Below, piece by piece: positions 16,560-24,726 of a stretch of 51,377 nt of DNA; position 1 is the stretch's first letter; each line of letters begins with the position of its first letter. Both the position numbers and the translations under genes were made by a program. Location: contig JAGBGT010000110.1 of the NCBI GenBank assembly GCA_017935865.1, positions 1-51,377 of the forward strand, given 5' to 3'. Origin of the DNA: Ruminococcus sp. GTDB lineage: Bacteria; Bacillota; Clostridia; Oscillospirales; Ruminococcaceae. The notes under the pieces were generated by a model. The model had not been told where the DNA came from. It did no database searches and saw only the letters and a list, made by a program, of their open reading frames with translations.

Positions 16560-16858
16560 ACAAAAGCAATGCGTTTGCGAAGGAATGTATGCACTCACGC
16601 AGCGGGTAGGCTCCCAAAAAGCAACAAGGCTCTCTTTATATAGGATACGCCTTGCGGAGAGAGTAGCATACGGAGCCAGGGCTGTGGTCAGGCGGTAACT
16701 TCCGTAGTCGGATATATTCCGTAAACGTATGGCTCCAAAGCATTACAGAGACGAAAGTCTTGTAATAGTCCACTTTGGACAGGACGGTGAATGGACGTGA
16801 AGCTCGGGCTTCGGCGAGGACATTCGTCGGCTCAGGCGGATCCGGAAAGGAGACCGTC
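16560..16858 (+). ncRNA. Candidate structured leader RNA upstream of the sugar-binding protein gene
   Basis: About 300 nt right behind a good promoter can form many local helices. These are: TGCGT/ACGCA (16570-16601); CAAGGC/GCCTTG (16625-16654), whose loop TCTCT can pair with AGAGA just downstream in an H-type pseudoknot; GGAGCCA/TGGCTCC (16672-16736) enclosing CGGA/TCCG; a long GAAA-tetraloop hairpin (16742-16766); GTCCA/TGGAC (16768-16780); and a closing GACGGT/ACCGTC (16783-16858) enclosing GAATG/CATTC and GAAGC/GCTTC. It is GC-rich within AT-rich surroundings and has no credible reading frame. I cannot match it to a riboswitch class I know. It may be a cis-regulatory leader or a separate non-coding RNA. 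Confidence 0.6.
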
Positions 16859-16918
16859 AACACACTTTTTTCACTATTATGCTACAGGCATAATACATAT
16901 TTAAGGAGGAAAAAAACA

Positions 16919-18415
16919 ATGAACACACTTAAGAAGACATTAGCATTAGTTGCTACTCTTGCTATGGCTGCAACAGCATTTGTTGGATGCGGCGAGGACG
17001 AGTCCAGCTCAACATCCACAGGCAACAATTCTACATCCGATAATTCATCTGAGTCTACACCTGATGCTTCAGAGGGCGATACATCTGACGGCGGTGACGC
17101 ATCTACTGGCGACGAGGGCAGCACAGGCACAGTTGACGCTTCTGTTGGACAGGGCGGCGCTGAGTTCGTAGTTGCTGCATGGGATGCTAACGATGCTCCT
17201 AAGCTCATCGCTCAGTGGAAGGGTCTCGACTACGATAAGGTTACAGAGCAGCTCGAGAACGGCGAAGTTCCCGGCGTTAAGTTCCTGAATATGTCTTGTA
17301 AGGGCGGCGAGGCTGCTGAGAACTATGACCAGCGTTTCGCTGACGGCACAGACATCGACGTGTTCTTCGTAGAAGCTGACTGGGCTCTCAAGTTCATCAA
17401 CGACGACGCAAGAACACTTCCTCTCTCAAAGCTCGGTCTTTCCGATGCTGATTTCTCCAACGCTTACAGCTATACAAAGGAGATCGGTAAGTCATCTACT
17501 TCCGGCGAGCTGAAGGGCGTTTCATGGCAGGCTGCAGCCGGCGGCTACGCTTACAGAGCTGACCTTGCTGAGCAGTACCTCGGCGTTAAGACACCTGCTG
17601 AGATGCAGGAAAAGGTTGGCGACTGGGCTAAGTTCACAGAGGCTGCAAAGACAGTTTCTGACGCTACAAGCGGCACAGTTGCTCTCGGCGATACTCTCGG
17701 CGGTATGTGGCAGGTTTACGCTTGCGGTCGTACAACTCCTTGGGTTAAGGACAACAAGCTTCAGATCGACGACTTCTGCAAGGAGTTCGCTGACACAGCT
17801 AAGGAGCTCTGGGATATGGGCGGTATCACAAAGAACGACCAGTGGTCTAACGAGTGGACAGCTTCCGGTGTACAGGGCTCAACAATGGGTTACTTCGTAT
17901 CTACATGGGGCTTCGGCGGATTCTTCCTTGAGGCTGCTGGCGGCGTAGGCGGAGACCAGTACGGCAAGTGGAACGTATGTCAGGGTCCTCAGGCATTCTA
18001 CTGGGGCGGCACATGGCTCGTTGCTAATGCTGATACAGATAACGGTAACGAGTGCCGTGAGTTCATCCTTTCTGCTGCTGGCGACGACGCTGCAATGAAG
18101 GAGTACGCTGTTAACAAGCCTGAGTTCGTAAACAACAAGGCTGTAATGGATGAGATCATCGCTGCTAACACAGTTACAAACGAGGATATCTCCGGCAACT
18201 TCAAGGATGGTCAGAACTACTTCGCTGAGCTGGCTTCCAACGTTGAGCAGATCAACTTCAACGGTCTTATCACAGAGTATGATGCAACAGTTAAGACTGA
18301 CTTCATCACGGCTGTTAAGGAAGAGTATCTCATGGGCGGCAAGTCTTGGGATGACACACTTAACAGATTCAAGGATGATGTTTCTGAGCACATCATGACA
18401 ATCGAGATTGACTAA
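16919..18415 (+). CDS. ABC transporter sugar-type substrate-binding lipoprotein
   Basis: A 498-residue extracellular binding protein of the family 1 (maltose/multiple sugar) type. The ATG at 16919 is fixed by AAGGAGG nine bases upstream and by the lipoprotein signal that follows (LALVATLAMAATAFVGC, acylated Cys near 25). An upstream in-frame extension would run through the structured RNA and is rejected. A Ser/Thr/Asp/Gly-rich linker spans about 26-75. Aromatic-rich segments such as FYWGGTWLVANAD fit carbohydrate binding. Codon use is strongly biased (GCT, AAG, GGC, TTC, ACA), unlike its neighbours, pointing to very high expression. The substrate is unknown; oligosaccharide is the best guess given the permeases. 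Confidence 0.88.
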   Translation: MNTLKKTLALVATLAMAATAFVGCGEDESSSTSTGNNSTSDNSSESTPDASEGDTSDGGDASTGDEGSTGTVDASVGQGGAEFVVAAWDANDAPKLIAQWKGLDYDKVTEQLENGEVPGVKFLNMSCKGGEAAENYDQRFADGTDIDVFFVEADWALKFINDDARTLPLSKLGLSDADFSNAYSYTKEIGKSSTSGELKGVSWQAAAGGYAYRADLAEQYLGVKTPAEMQEKVGDWAKFTEAAKTVSDATSGTVALGDTLGGMWQVYACGRTTPWVKDNKLQIDDFCKEFADTAKELWDMGGITKNDQWSNEWTASGVQGSTMGYFVSTWGFGGFFLEAAGGVGGDQYGKWNVCQGPQAFYWGGTWLVANADTDNGNECREFILSAAGDDAAMKEYAVNKPEFVNNKAVMDEIIAANTVTNEDISGNFKDGQNYFAELASNVEQINFNGLITEYDATVKTDFITAVKEEYLMGGKSWDDTLNRFKDDVSEHIMTIEID

Positions 18416-18457
18416 TCCTAATCATCGATTCGTCATAATAACTAAATAACATTATAC

Positions 18458-18487
18458 CCTACGGAATACTTCTGTGTATTCCGTAGG
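18458..18487 (+). terminator. Intercistronic hairpin between binding protein and permease genes
   Basis: A perfect 12-bp stem CCTACGGAATAC/GTATTCCGTAGG with a six-base loop, extendable by TATAC/GTATA with a bulge and followed by TGTATATTTGTTT. It probably acts as a partial terminator or 3'-end stabiliser, which would give more binding protein than permease message from one promoter. Confidence 0.65.
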
Positions 18488-18552
18488 TGTATATTTGTTT
18501 ATACTCAGCTAACCGGCTGGGTTTCATATCAAAAACCGAGAGGGTGTGTGTT

Positions 18553-19623
18553 ATGGCATCAGCTGCACAGAAACGCATTAAGTCAATCAGCTATGCAAAA
18601 TACGGCTATATGTTTATTCTGCCGTTTTTTCTTGTTTATTTCTTTTTCCAATTATATCCTCTTATAAATACTTTCATTGTCAGCTTCCAGGGTAATGCAG
18701 ACAAACCCGACGCATTTGTCGGCTTTGAGAACTACAGTCATCTTCTCTTCGGCGGCAGCGACCGTCGTGTAGCTAAGGTTCATACTGCCTTTACTCAGTC
18801 TCTGGGAAATACATTTATCCTCTGGATAGGTAACTTTATCCCTCAGATCGCATTATCACTCTCACTGGCAGTATGGTTTACAGAGGCAAATCTTAAGATC
18901 CCGGGCAAGGGCTTCTTCAAAGTTGTTATGTACCTGCCCAATATTATCACAGCGGCTTCCGTAGCTGTTCTCTTCATCCAGCTCATGGGTGAGTCCGAGA
19001 ACGTTCCCGGTGCCGTAAATATGATTCTGGCTAAACTGGGACTTATTAAATCTAACTACGTTGAGGCGACCGGTCTTACTACATATGATACTGTTAAGTT
19101 CGTAAATGGAGTGTGGCAGAGCCGCGGCGTAATTATGTTTATCCAGACATGGATGTGGTTCGGTAATACCATGATCATGCTTATGTCTGGTATTCAGGGT
19201 ATCAACCCCTCACTTTTCGAGGCTGCAAGCATCGACGGTGCAAGCTCCGGACAGGTTTTCAGAAAGATCACTCTGCCCCTCCTTACACCCATTATGGCTT
19301 ATACTCTGGTTACATCCATGATCGGTGGTCTCCAGATGTTCGATATGCCTTTCCTGTATCACGCGGCAGGCGGTAAGCCCGATCCTGATGTTAAGACTAT
19401 CGCAGTTCTTATTTACGAGTATTTCCACGCACAGAATAATGAGAATAAGCTCGGCTACGCCGGTGCTGCTTCTGTTCTTCTGTTCTTTATCACTCTTATC
19501 CTTGGTCTCCTCGCACTCTATATCACACGTGATAAGGATGAGATCGCCAAGAAAAAGCAGAGAAAGAAGATCGCTAAGCAGCTTAAAAAGGAATCTAAAC
19601 AGTTTGGAGGTTTTTCAATATGA
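18553..19623 (+). CDS. Sugar ABC transporter permease (MalF/UgpA type)
   Basis: A 356-residue inner-membrane permease with about six hydrophobic helices, the first at YGYMFILPFFLVYFFFQLYPL. The cytoplasmic EAA loop for ATPase contact reads EAASIDGASSGQVFRKITLPLL. The start at 18553 (MASAAQKRIKS) is chosen over an upstream ATG that would add 22 atypical residues including part of the hairpin tail. The C-terminus is strongly basic (KKKQRKKIAKQLKKE). Its stop overlaps the next permease start. No ATPase gene follows, so a shared MsmX/MsmK-type ATPase encoded elsewhere is expected. Confidence 0.92.
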   Translation: MASAAQKRIKSISYAKYGYMFILPFFLVYFFFQLYPLINTFIVSFQGNADKPDAFVGFENYSHLLFGGSDRRVAKVHTAFTQSLGNTFILWIGNFIPQIALSLSLAVWFTEANLKIPGKGFFKVVMYLPNIITAASVAVLFIQLMGESENVPGAVNMILAKLGLIKSNYVEATGLTTYDTVKFVNGVWQSRGVIMFIQTWMWFGNTMIMLMSGIQGINPSLFEAASIDGASSGQVFRKITLPLLTPIMAYTLVTSMIGGLQMFDMPFLYHAAGGKPDPDVKTIAVLIYEYFHAQNNENKLGYAGAASVLLFFITLILGLLALYITRDKDEIAKKKQRKKIAKQLKKESKQFGGFSI

Positions 19624-20516
19624 GCAAAATGGACAACGTATATGGAGAACCTAAGAGCAATTACTCAGCTAAGATAAAGATCAAGTCAACGATCCTGTTT
19701 ATCTGGTTTTTACTCCTGACGCTTATCTGCTTGGTTCCTATTTACATTCTTATCGTTAACGCGACTCGTGCTCATGTGGATATTGCCAACAGTCTGAGCC
19801 TTGTCCCCGGTTCAAGCATCGGAAAGAACTTCAAGTATCTGTCCGATACGCCTGAGCTGAAAGCTGTTTATAATGCTTTGGCTGGATATAAAAACAGTGT
19901 TTTCATTACAGTTTGCTGTACGATTCTGACTGTATTCTTCTCAGCTATGACCGCATATGGCTGTCACGTTTATGACTTTAAGCTCAAAGAGGTTTCTTAC
20001 TCAATTATTCTTCTTGTAATGATGGTTCCTGTTCAGGTTACATCTGCTGGTTTCGTATCATTCATGAGCGATATTCACCTTACAAATACATACTGGCCTC
20101 TTATCATACCGGCAGTTGCGGCTCCGGCGGTCGTTTACTTCATGCGTTCGTACATGAAGTCGTCGTTCCCTCTGGATATCGTTGAGGCTGCCCGTATCGA
20201 CGGATGCGGCGAGTTCAGAACATTTGTTTCTATCGCTATTCCCATGATGAAGCCGGCTATCGCTGTACAGGCTATCTTCGCATTCATCGCAAGCTGGAAT
20301 AACTACTATACACCTAACATGATCCTCATTAACGTTGATCTGGACAAGAGAACGCTTCCTATGATGGTTGCAGGACTCCAGGCATCTGATAAGATCAAGG
20401 ACTACGGCGGTATCTACCTTGCTATCGCGCTCTCCATTGTTCCTATCATCATTGCATACGTATTCCTGTCAAGATTCATTATCGCAGGTGTTGCTCTCGG
20501 CGGTGTAAAGGAATAA
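19620..20516 (+). CDS. Sugar ABC transporter permease (MalG type)
   Basis: The 298-residue second permease subunit, pairing with the upstream MalF-type protein. It has about six transmembrane helices, beginning with ILFIWFLLLTLICLVPIYILI, and the EAA loop EAARIDGCGEFRTFVSIAIP. It starts in an ATGA overlap with the first permease. A strong terminator follows directly, closing the three-gene importer operon. Confidence 0.93.
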   Translation: MSKMDNVYGEPKSNYSAKIKIKSTILFIWFLLLTLICLVPIYILIVNATRAHVDIANSLSLVPGSSIGKNFKYLSDTPELKAVYNALAGYKNSVFITVCCTILTVFFSAMTAYGCHVYDFKLKEVSYSIILLVMMVPVQVTSAGFVSFMSDIHLTNTYWPLIIPAVAAPAVVYFMRSYMKSSFPLDIVEAARIDGCGEFRTFVSIAIPMMKPAIAVQAIFAFIASWNNYYTPNMILINVDLDKRTLPMMVAGLQASDKIKDYGGIYLAIALSIVPIIIAYVFLSRFIIAGVALGGVKE

Positions 20517-20525
20517 TTAAAAACT

Positions 20526-20555
20526 ACAGCTCACTTCGGTGAGCTGTTTTTTTTT
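20526..20555 (+). terminator. Intrinsic terminator of the ABC importer operon
   Basis: A nine-base-pair stem ACAGCTCAC/GTGAGCTGT closed by a cUUCGg tetraloop and followed by nine T. This is a textbook rho-independent terminator ten bases past the last permease stop. Confidence 0.95.
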
Positions 20556-20581
20556 GCCCTTTCATATTTGTACTCCTTGCT

Positions 20582-20611
20582 GAATATCATTAATTGAGGC
20601 ACTTATACTAA
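20582..20611 (+). promoter_or_regulatory. Possible sigma-E promoter of the spoIIIA operon
   Basis: GAATATC and TATACTAA, 15 bp apart, partly match the sigma-E pattern ([GT][AC]ATATT, then CATACA-T). In Bacillus and Clostridium the spoIIIA operon is mother-cell sigma-E controlled, so this is the expected place. The match is partial. Confidence 0.4.
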
Positions 20612-20639
20612 TCATGAGTCAAAAAAAGGAGGAGTGAAA

Positions 20640-21557
20640 ATGAAGGAAGAGACAAGCCTTGCAACTATCAGCGGCTATCTGCCGGAGAGGATACGGCGAC
20701 CGCTGAGCGATTTGTCTTCCAGGGAACTTTCGGGGCTGACAGAGATACGGCTTCATTCAGGCAGACCGGCTGCTTTGGTTTTTCCCGGGAAGATCAAGTT
20801 TCTGACAAGCTTCGGGATGACGTCGGCGTGGCAGAACTGCGATGTTGTCAATGTAACTGCCAGGGAAATTTCTGAATCTGTGGAATCGCTGGCGCACTAT
20901 TCGATGCATAGCTGCACCCAGCAGCTCCGGGAGGGATATTTCACGCTGAAAGGCGGCGTCCGGGCAGGACTATCGGGCTGTTACAATGATTCCGGCAGCC
21001 TGACGGACGTTACAGGCGTGAATTTTCGCATAGCGCGGTGCATTTTTGACTGCGGAGAGCAGATTTTCCGGCTCATGAGCGGCGAAAACTCCGGAATACT
21101 GATATGCGGCGCAGTCAATTCCGGAAAGACCACGCTGCTGCGGGATCTGTGCCGCCTGACGGGAAATCGTCAAAAGGCGGTACTGATAGATGAGAGAAAT
21201 GAGATTGCATCTGTCAGCGGCGGAGTCATCGAAAATGATGTCGGCGTGCTCACTGACGTTATCTGCGGATGCAGCAGGGAAAAGGGAATAATTTCTGCCA
21301 TTCGTACTCTTTCGCCGGACTATATTTTCACCGACGAGATATCCACCGGGGCGGATGCGGACGCTATACTGAAAGGTATCGGCAGCGGCGTGAAATTCTG
21401 CGCCACCACCCATGGCGCAGATCTGGAGAGCACCTTTGAACGGGGATTTTTAAAGCCGCTCCTTTCATCCGGCGCATTCGGATATGCGGTCATGTTGTCG
21501 GGAGCGGATGCACCCGGAAAGATCCGGGAGATACGGAGGCTTGAAAATGGGACTTAG
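20640..21557 (+). CDS. spoIIIAA: Stage III sporulation protein AA
   Basis: A 305-residue cytoplasmic ATPase of the PilT/VirB11 secretion type, powering or assembling the SpoIIIA-SpoIIQ channel between mother cell and forespore. Walker A is GAVNSGKTTLLRD. Other conserved blocks are VLIDERNEIA, RTLSPDYIFTDEIS (Walker B region) and ATTHGADL. The ATG at 20640 lies seven bases past AAGGAGG; a GTG two codons earlier is too close to that site. First gene of the complete eight-gene operon; its end overlaps spoIIIAB by 11 bp. Confidence 0.95.
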   Translation: MKEETSLATISGYLPERIRRPLSDLSSRELSGLTEIRLHSGRPAALVFPGKIKFLTSFGMTSAWQNCDVVNVTAREISESVESLAHYSMHSCTQQLREGYFTLKGGVRAGLSGCYNDSGSLTDVTGVNFRIARCIFDCGEQIFRLMSGENSGILICGAVNSGKTTLLRDLCRLTGNRQKAVLIDERNEIASVSGGVIENDVGVLTDVICGCSREKGIISAIRTLSPDYIFTDEISTGADADAILKGIGSGVKFCATTHGADLESTFERGFLKPLLSSGAFGYAVMLSGADAPGKIREIRRLENGT

Positions 21558-22053
21558 ACTGGCGGCGGCGGTAATTTTCATCGCGATAGGGGGAAGCATA
21601 GGGGCGGCAATGGCAGATAAGCTCCGCCGGAGATGCAAACGGCTCTCGGAGATACAGCATCTCCTGGGGAGAGTCGGCTACTGGATCGGCAGTCGGGAGG
21701 ACGACGTTTATGCCGTCTGCCGGAGCATAAAAAAAGAAAATGTCCTGCCGGGAAGCAGCTTTTCCGGAAGGCTGCCGGACAGCTACAGCTCCGGCGAGAA
21801 TTTTCACTGCCGCTGGGTCGCCGCCGTTCAGGAAAGCCGTGATCTGGAGGAACGGGAAAAGGAGATCCTTGCCGAGCTTGGCAGGATTTTAGGCTCAGGG
21901 GACAAGACAAGCCAGATGAACTCCATAAAGGCTCTTGAACGTGAAACCGAGCGGCTCAGGAATGAGCAGAGCGAGCAACTGGCAAAAAAGGGGAAGCTTT
22001 ATACATCGGCAGGTCTGCTTTTCGGGATAATGGCAGGGATACTGACGATTTAG
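21547..22053 (+). CDS. spoIIIAB: Stage III sporulation protein AB
   Basis: A 168-residue GspF-like membrane protein of the SpoIIIA complex. It has an N-terminal hydrophobic segment (LRLAAAVIFIAIGGSIGAAM), a helical cytoplasmic body with an ending-type motif around LEREKEILAELGRILGSGD, and a C-terminal hydrophobic tail (LYTSAGLLFGIMAGILTI). The ATG at 21547 lies within the end of spoIIIAA, with GGAGG upstream. Assignment rests on size, topology and position. Confidence 0.9.
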   Translation: MGLRLAAAVIFIAIGGSIGAAMADKLRRRCKRLSEIQHLLGRVGYWIGSREDDVYAVCRSIKKENVLPGSSFSGRLPDSYSSGENFHCRWVAAVQESRDLEEREKEILAELGRILGSGDKTSQMNSIKALERETERLRNEQSEQLAKKGKLYTSAGLLFGIMAGILTI

Positions 22054-22063
22054 AGGTGACAGA

Positions 22064-22261
22064 ATGGAAATAGATCTGATTTTTAAAATCGCCGGCATCG
22101 GAATTATTGTGGCTGTTCTGAACCTGGTTCTGAAACGTGCGGAAAGGGAGGAACAGGCGATGATGACAACTCTTGCCGGACTTATTGTGGTTCTTCTCAT
22201 AATTGTACAGGAGATAGGCGGACTTTTCGACACAGTCAAAACGGTATTCGGGTTATGGTAG
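22064..22261 (+). CDS. spoIIIAC: Stage III sporulation protein AC
   Basis: A 65-residue, two-helix membrane protein (LIFKIAGIGIIVAVLNLVL and MMTTLAGLIVVLLIIVQEI) with the usual short charged loop KRAEREEQ. Size, topology and place between AB and AD are exactly as expected. It overlaps spoIIIAD by 7 bp. Confidence 0.93.
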   Translation: MEIDLIFKIAGIGIIVAVLNLVLKRAEREEQAMMTTLAGLIVVLLIIVQEIGGLFDTVKTVFGLW

Positions 22262-22644
22262 ACAACTGTCTCTCAACAGCGGCATTCTGCATTTGCGCGA
22301 CAGTTCTGGCAGTCGTATTGCGGCAGCATTGTAAGGAACAGTATATGATGCTTTCAATTGCCGCGTGCGTAGTGGTATTGGGAGGTGCGGCTGCCGTGCT
22401 GTCGCCGCTGCTATCGGATATCCGGGAGATCTTCGTCGATTCCGGGCTTTCCGACAGCTATCTGTCTCTAATCTTCAAGGCGGCTGCCATTAGCCTGATA
22501 ACACACATAACCTGTGAGCTTTGCCGTGACTGCGGAGAGTCGGCAATAGCTTCGGCAGCAGAAATATGGGGAAAAGCGTGCCTTTCGCTGATGTCAGTGC
22601 CGCTGATAAAATCTATCATGGAGCAAATATGGAGCAGTTTATAA
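22255..22644 (+). CDS. spoIIIAD: Stage III sporulation protein AD
   Basis: A 129-residue integral membrane protein with about four hydrophobic segments, paralogous in style to SpoIIIAC. It overlaps AC at its start and AE at its end, so production of these small channel parts is coupled. Confidence 0.92.
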   Translation: MVDNCLSTAAFCICATVLAVVLRQHCKEQYMMLSIAACVVVLGGAAAVLSPLLSDIREIFVDSGLSDSYLSLIFKAAAISLITHITCELCRDCGESAIASAAEIWGKACLSLMSVPLIKSIMEQIWSSL

Positions 22645-23738
22645 AGAAGATAATAGCCGCTGCCCTCATGATCGCTGCGATCTTTCTTGGTTTATCGCCA
22701 ATGACCGCCTGTGCCGATGAATACAGCGACGGCATGGAGGAAATATCGGAGAATGTGGGGGATATCATGTCCGGTTTCAGTCTCGATCTGAGTCTGGATG
22801 ATGCGGAAAAGCTTTCAATTGACAGTTTGCTTGGGAAGGTCGGAGAGCAGCTTGCAGACCGTCTTGGCGAGCCGGTGCATCTGCTGGCAGTTATTTTTAT
22901 GGTAATTGTACTTTGCGCCGTGATCTCCTCGGCAGGAAGTTTTTCCGGAAAAGCTTCGGAGGACATCTACTCGATGGTCTGCGTCATGTCGGCAGTGGCA
23001 GTTATCCTGCCACGGATAATGGCGGTATACAGCGAAATTCTCAGTCTGATACATACCACAGGAAGCTTTATCCTGGTGTTTGTGCCCTTTTTTACGGGAA
23101 TTGCGGTGACAAGCGGAAGCATAACCACAGCAGGTATCTATCACATAATGATGCTTGGCGCGTCGGAGTTCATAGTAAAGCTGGCGGAGAGCTGGTTTAT
23201 GCCTGTTTTAGGCGCTGCCGCTGCACTTGGGATAACCGGCAGCATTTTCCCCTCGGTTTCCCTGGACAGTCTTGTCAATCTGCTGAAAAAGGTGATAACA
23301 TGGGGAATTTCGGTCGCTATGACGCTTTTTACCGGATTTGTTTCCCTTAAATGTACTATCGGCTCAAAGGCGGACGGCGCAGCGGCTAAAACGGCGAAAA
23401 TGCTGGTGGGAAACTTCGTTCCGATAATCGGCGGTGCAGTTTCGGACGCATATTCTACGGTGAAAGGCAGCTTTCAGGTCATCGGCGGAGCGGTTGGCGC
23501 TTTGGGGATAACGGGCATAATACTGCTGCTCCTGCCTATGATACTTGAAGTTCTTCTGTATCGCTTTGTTATGTGGGTCGGCATCGCGGCGGCGGAGATC
23601 TTTTCATCCGAGCCGCTGAGGAAGCTTATGAAAAGCATCGACAGCGGACTTGCCATCGCCCAGTGCATACTGGTATGCTACTCGGTCATATTCGTGCTCT
23701 GTTCGGCAATTCTGATACGCGCAATGGGAGGCGGCTGA
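22629..23738 (+). CDS. spoIIIAE: Stage III sporulation protein AE
   Basis: A 369-residue polytopic membrane protein with a cleavable-looking signal (FIKKIIAAALMIAAIFLGL, then ACADE). It has six or more further helices, including FILVFVPFFTGIAVTSGSI and the long glycine-rich GGAVGALGITGIILLLLP. The ATG at 22629 inside the end of spoIIIAD is favoured because the signal peptide then starts the protein and GGAG lies just upstream; an earlier in-frame ATG would add 21 unlikely residues. Confidence 0.93.
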   Translation: MEQFIKKIIAAALMIAAIFLGLSPMTACADEYSDGMEEISENVGDIMSGFSLDLSLDDAEKLSIDSLLGKVGEQLADRLGEPVHLLAVIFMVIVLCAVISSAGSFSGKASEDIYSMVCVMSAVAVILPRIMAVYSEILSLIHTTGSFILVFVPFFTGIAVTSGSITTAGIYHIMMLGASEFIVKLAESWFMPVLGAAAALGITGSIFPSVSLDSLVNLLKKVITWGISVAMTLFTGFVSLKCTIGSKADGAAAKTAKMLVGNFVPIIGGAVSDAYSTVKGSFQVIGGAVGALGITGIILLLLPMILEVLLYRFVMWVGIAAAEIFSSEPLRKLMKSIDSGLAIAQCILVCYSVIFVLCSAILIRAMGGG

Positions 23739-23739
23739 T

Positions 23740-24210
23740 ATGGATGAAATAAAAGCGGCAGTAGGGGCAGTGTGCGCGGTTTCGGCAGTGCGGTGCGTGA
23801 TAGGTAATATCGCATCCGTATCGCGGCTTAAAAAACAGGTTATGATAATTATGGATCTGCTTTTGGCGGCTGTAATGGCGTCGTTTTTTATGAGAGGCTG
23901 TTCGTCATTTGAAATGCCGGAGATTGCCGTATATGAGTATGAATCCGGAGAATATGAGAGCATATACGAGAAGACCCTCGAATCTCAGGTATCATCAAAC
24001 ATCTGCCTGGTTCTGGAGCAGCAGCTTGAGGCGGCTGGCATAAGCTGTGAAAAAATTGAGGCGGAGGTTAATATTTCGGAGGACAGCAGCATATTTATTA
24101 ACAGGGTGACGGTGATCTCCGGGGACTTTCAAGCCGCTTCGGAGATCATAAAAGCCAGTCTGGGAACGGAAACGGAGGTAGTCAATGGTATCGGCGAAGA
24201 ATTGTTTTGA
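23740..24210 (+). CDS. spoIIIAF: Stage III sporulation protein AF
   Basis: A 156-residue protein with two N-terminal hydrophobic segments, then a soluble ring-building-type domain (about 65-150) like those of AG and AH relatives. It begins one base after spoIIIAE and overlaps spoIIIAG by 26 bp. The sequence is weakly conserved; position is the main support. Confidence 0.85.
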   Translation: MDEIKAAVGAVCAVSAVRCVIGNIASVSRLKKQVMIIMDLLLAAVMASFFMRGCSSFEMPEIAVYEYESGEYESIYEKTLESQVSSNICLVLEQQLEAAGISCEKIEAEVNISEDSSIFINRVTVISGDFQAASEIIKASLGTETEVVNGIGEELF

Positions 24211-24715
24211 GATGCTGAAACGCAACAGAACCGCCGCCATAGTGATACTGGGCTGTGTGGGACTTCTGCTGATCCTGCTCTCCTCTTTTTTTCCCGGGGG
24301 GGAAAAAGAGACGGAAGCAGCCGGGCTGTCTGATGCTGCCGGTCAGCTTGACCTTGGCGATCAATACCGCCGTCAGACGGAGAAGCGTCTGGAGGAGCTT
24401 CTTGAAAGGGTAGAGGGCGCAGGAAATGTTGAGGTCTGCATAACCGTAGGAACGGGACAGAGGTATGTCTACGCCGCAGAGGGCAAGGTCAGCAGCTCTG
24501 ATAATAAGCATGAGGAGGAGGAAAAGTATGTTATAGTCGGCGGCGGAAGCGACCGTGCGCCGCTGATAGAGAGGGTGGAGACGCCGGAGATAATCGGGGC
24601 GGTCATTCTCTGCCAGGGCGGAGGAGATCCGGCAGTTGCGGAGCGTATGTATAAGGCTGCGGCAGCCGCGCTGGGAATACCAACAATGAATATATTTGTG
24701 ACAACAATGAGTTAA
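24185..24715 (+). CDS. spoIIIAG: Stage III sporulation protein AG
   Basis: A 176-residue single-pass protein (helix AIVILGCVGLLLILLSSFF) with a periplasm-facing ring-building-motif domain containing GAGNVEVCITVGTG and PEIIGAVILCQGG. In Bacillus it forms a large ring in the intermembrane space during engulfment. It overlaps AF upstream and is 11 bp from AH. Confidence 0.93.
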   Translation: MVSAKNCFEMLKRNRTAAIVILGCVGLLLILLSSFFPGGEKETEAAGLSDAAGQLDLGDQYRRQTEKRLEELLERVEGAGNVEVCITVGTGQRYVYAAEGKVSSSDNKHEEEEKYVIVGGGSDRAPLIERVETPEIIGAVILCQGGGDPAVAERMYKAAAAALGIPTMNIFVTTMS

Positions 24716-24726
24716 GGAGCAAAGCT

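Noticed and set aside
16560-16918. Known riboswitch or housekeeping RNA (c-di-GMP, cobalamin, RNase P, tmRNA, SRP, 6S)
   Set aside because: I compared remembered core motifs by eye and none fits, so it is left as an unassigned structured RNA.
16775-16918. 48-residue upstream extension of the binding-protein frame
   Set aside because: It would precede the ribosome-binding site and lipoprotein signal and is encoded by the structured RNA region.
18487-18552. 22-residue upstream extension of the first permease
   Set aside because: It overlaps the tail of the intercistronic hairpin, has no ribosome-binding site, and the sequence is unlike permease N-termini.
24185-24210. Frameshift between spoIIIAF and spoIIIAG
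   Set aside because: The 26-bp overlap is between two complete proteins of normal size with their own start, a usual arrangement in this operon.
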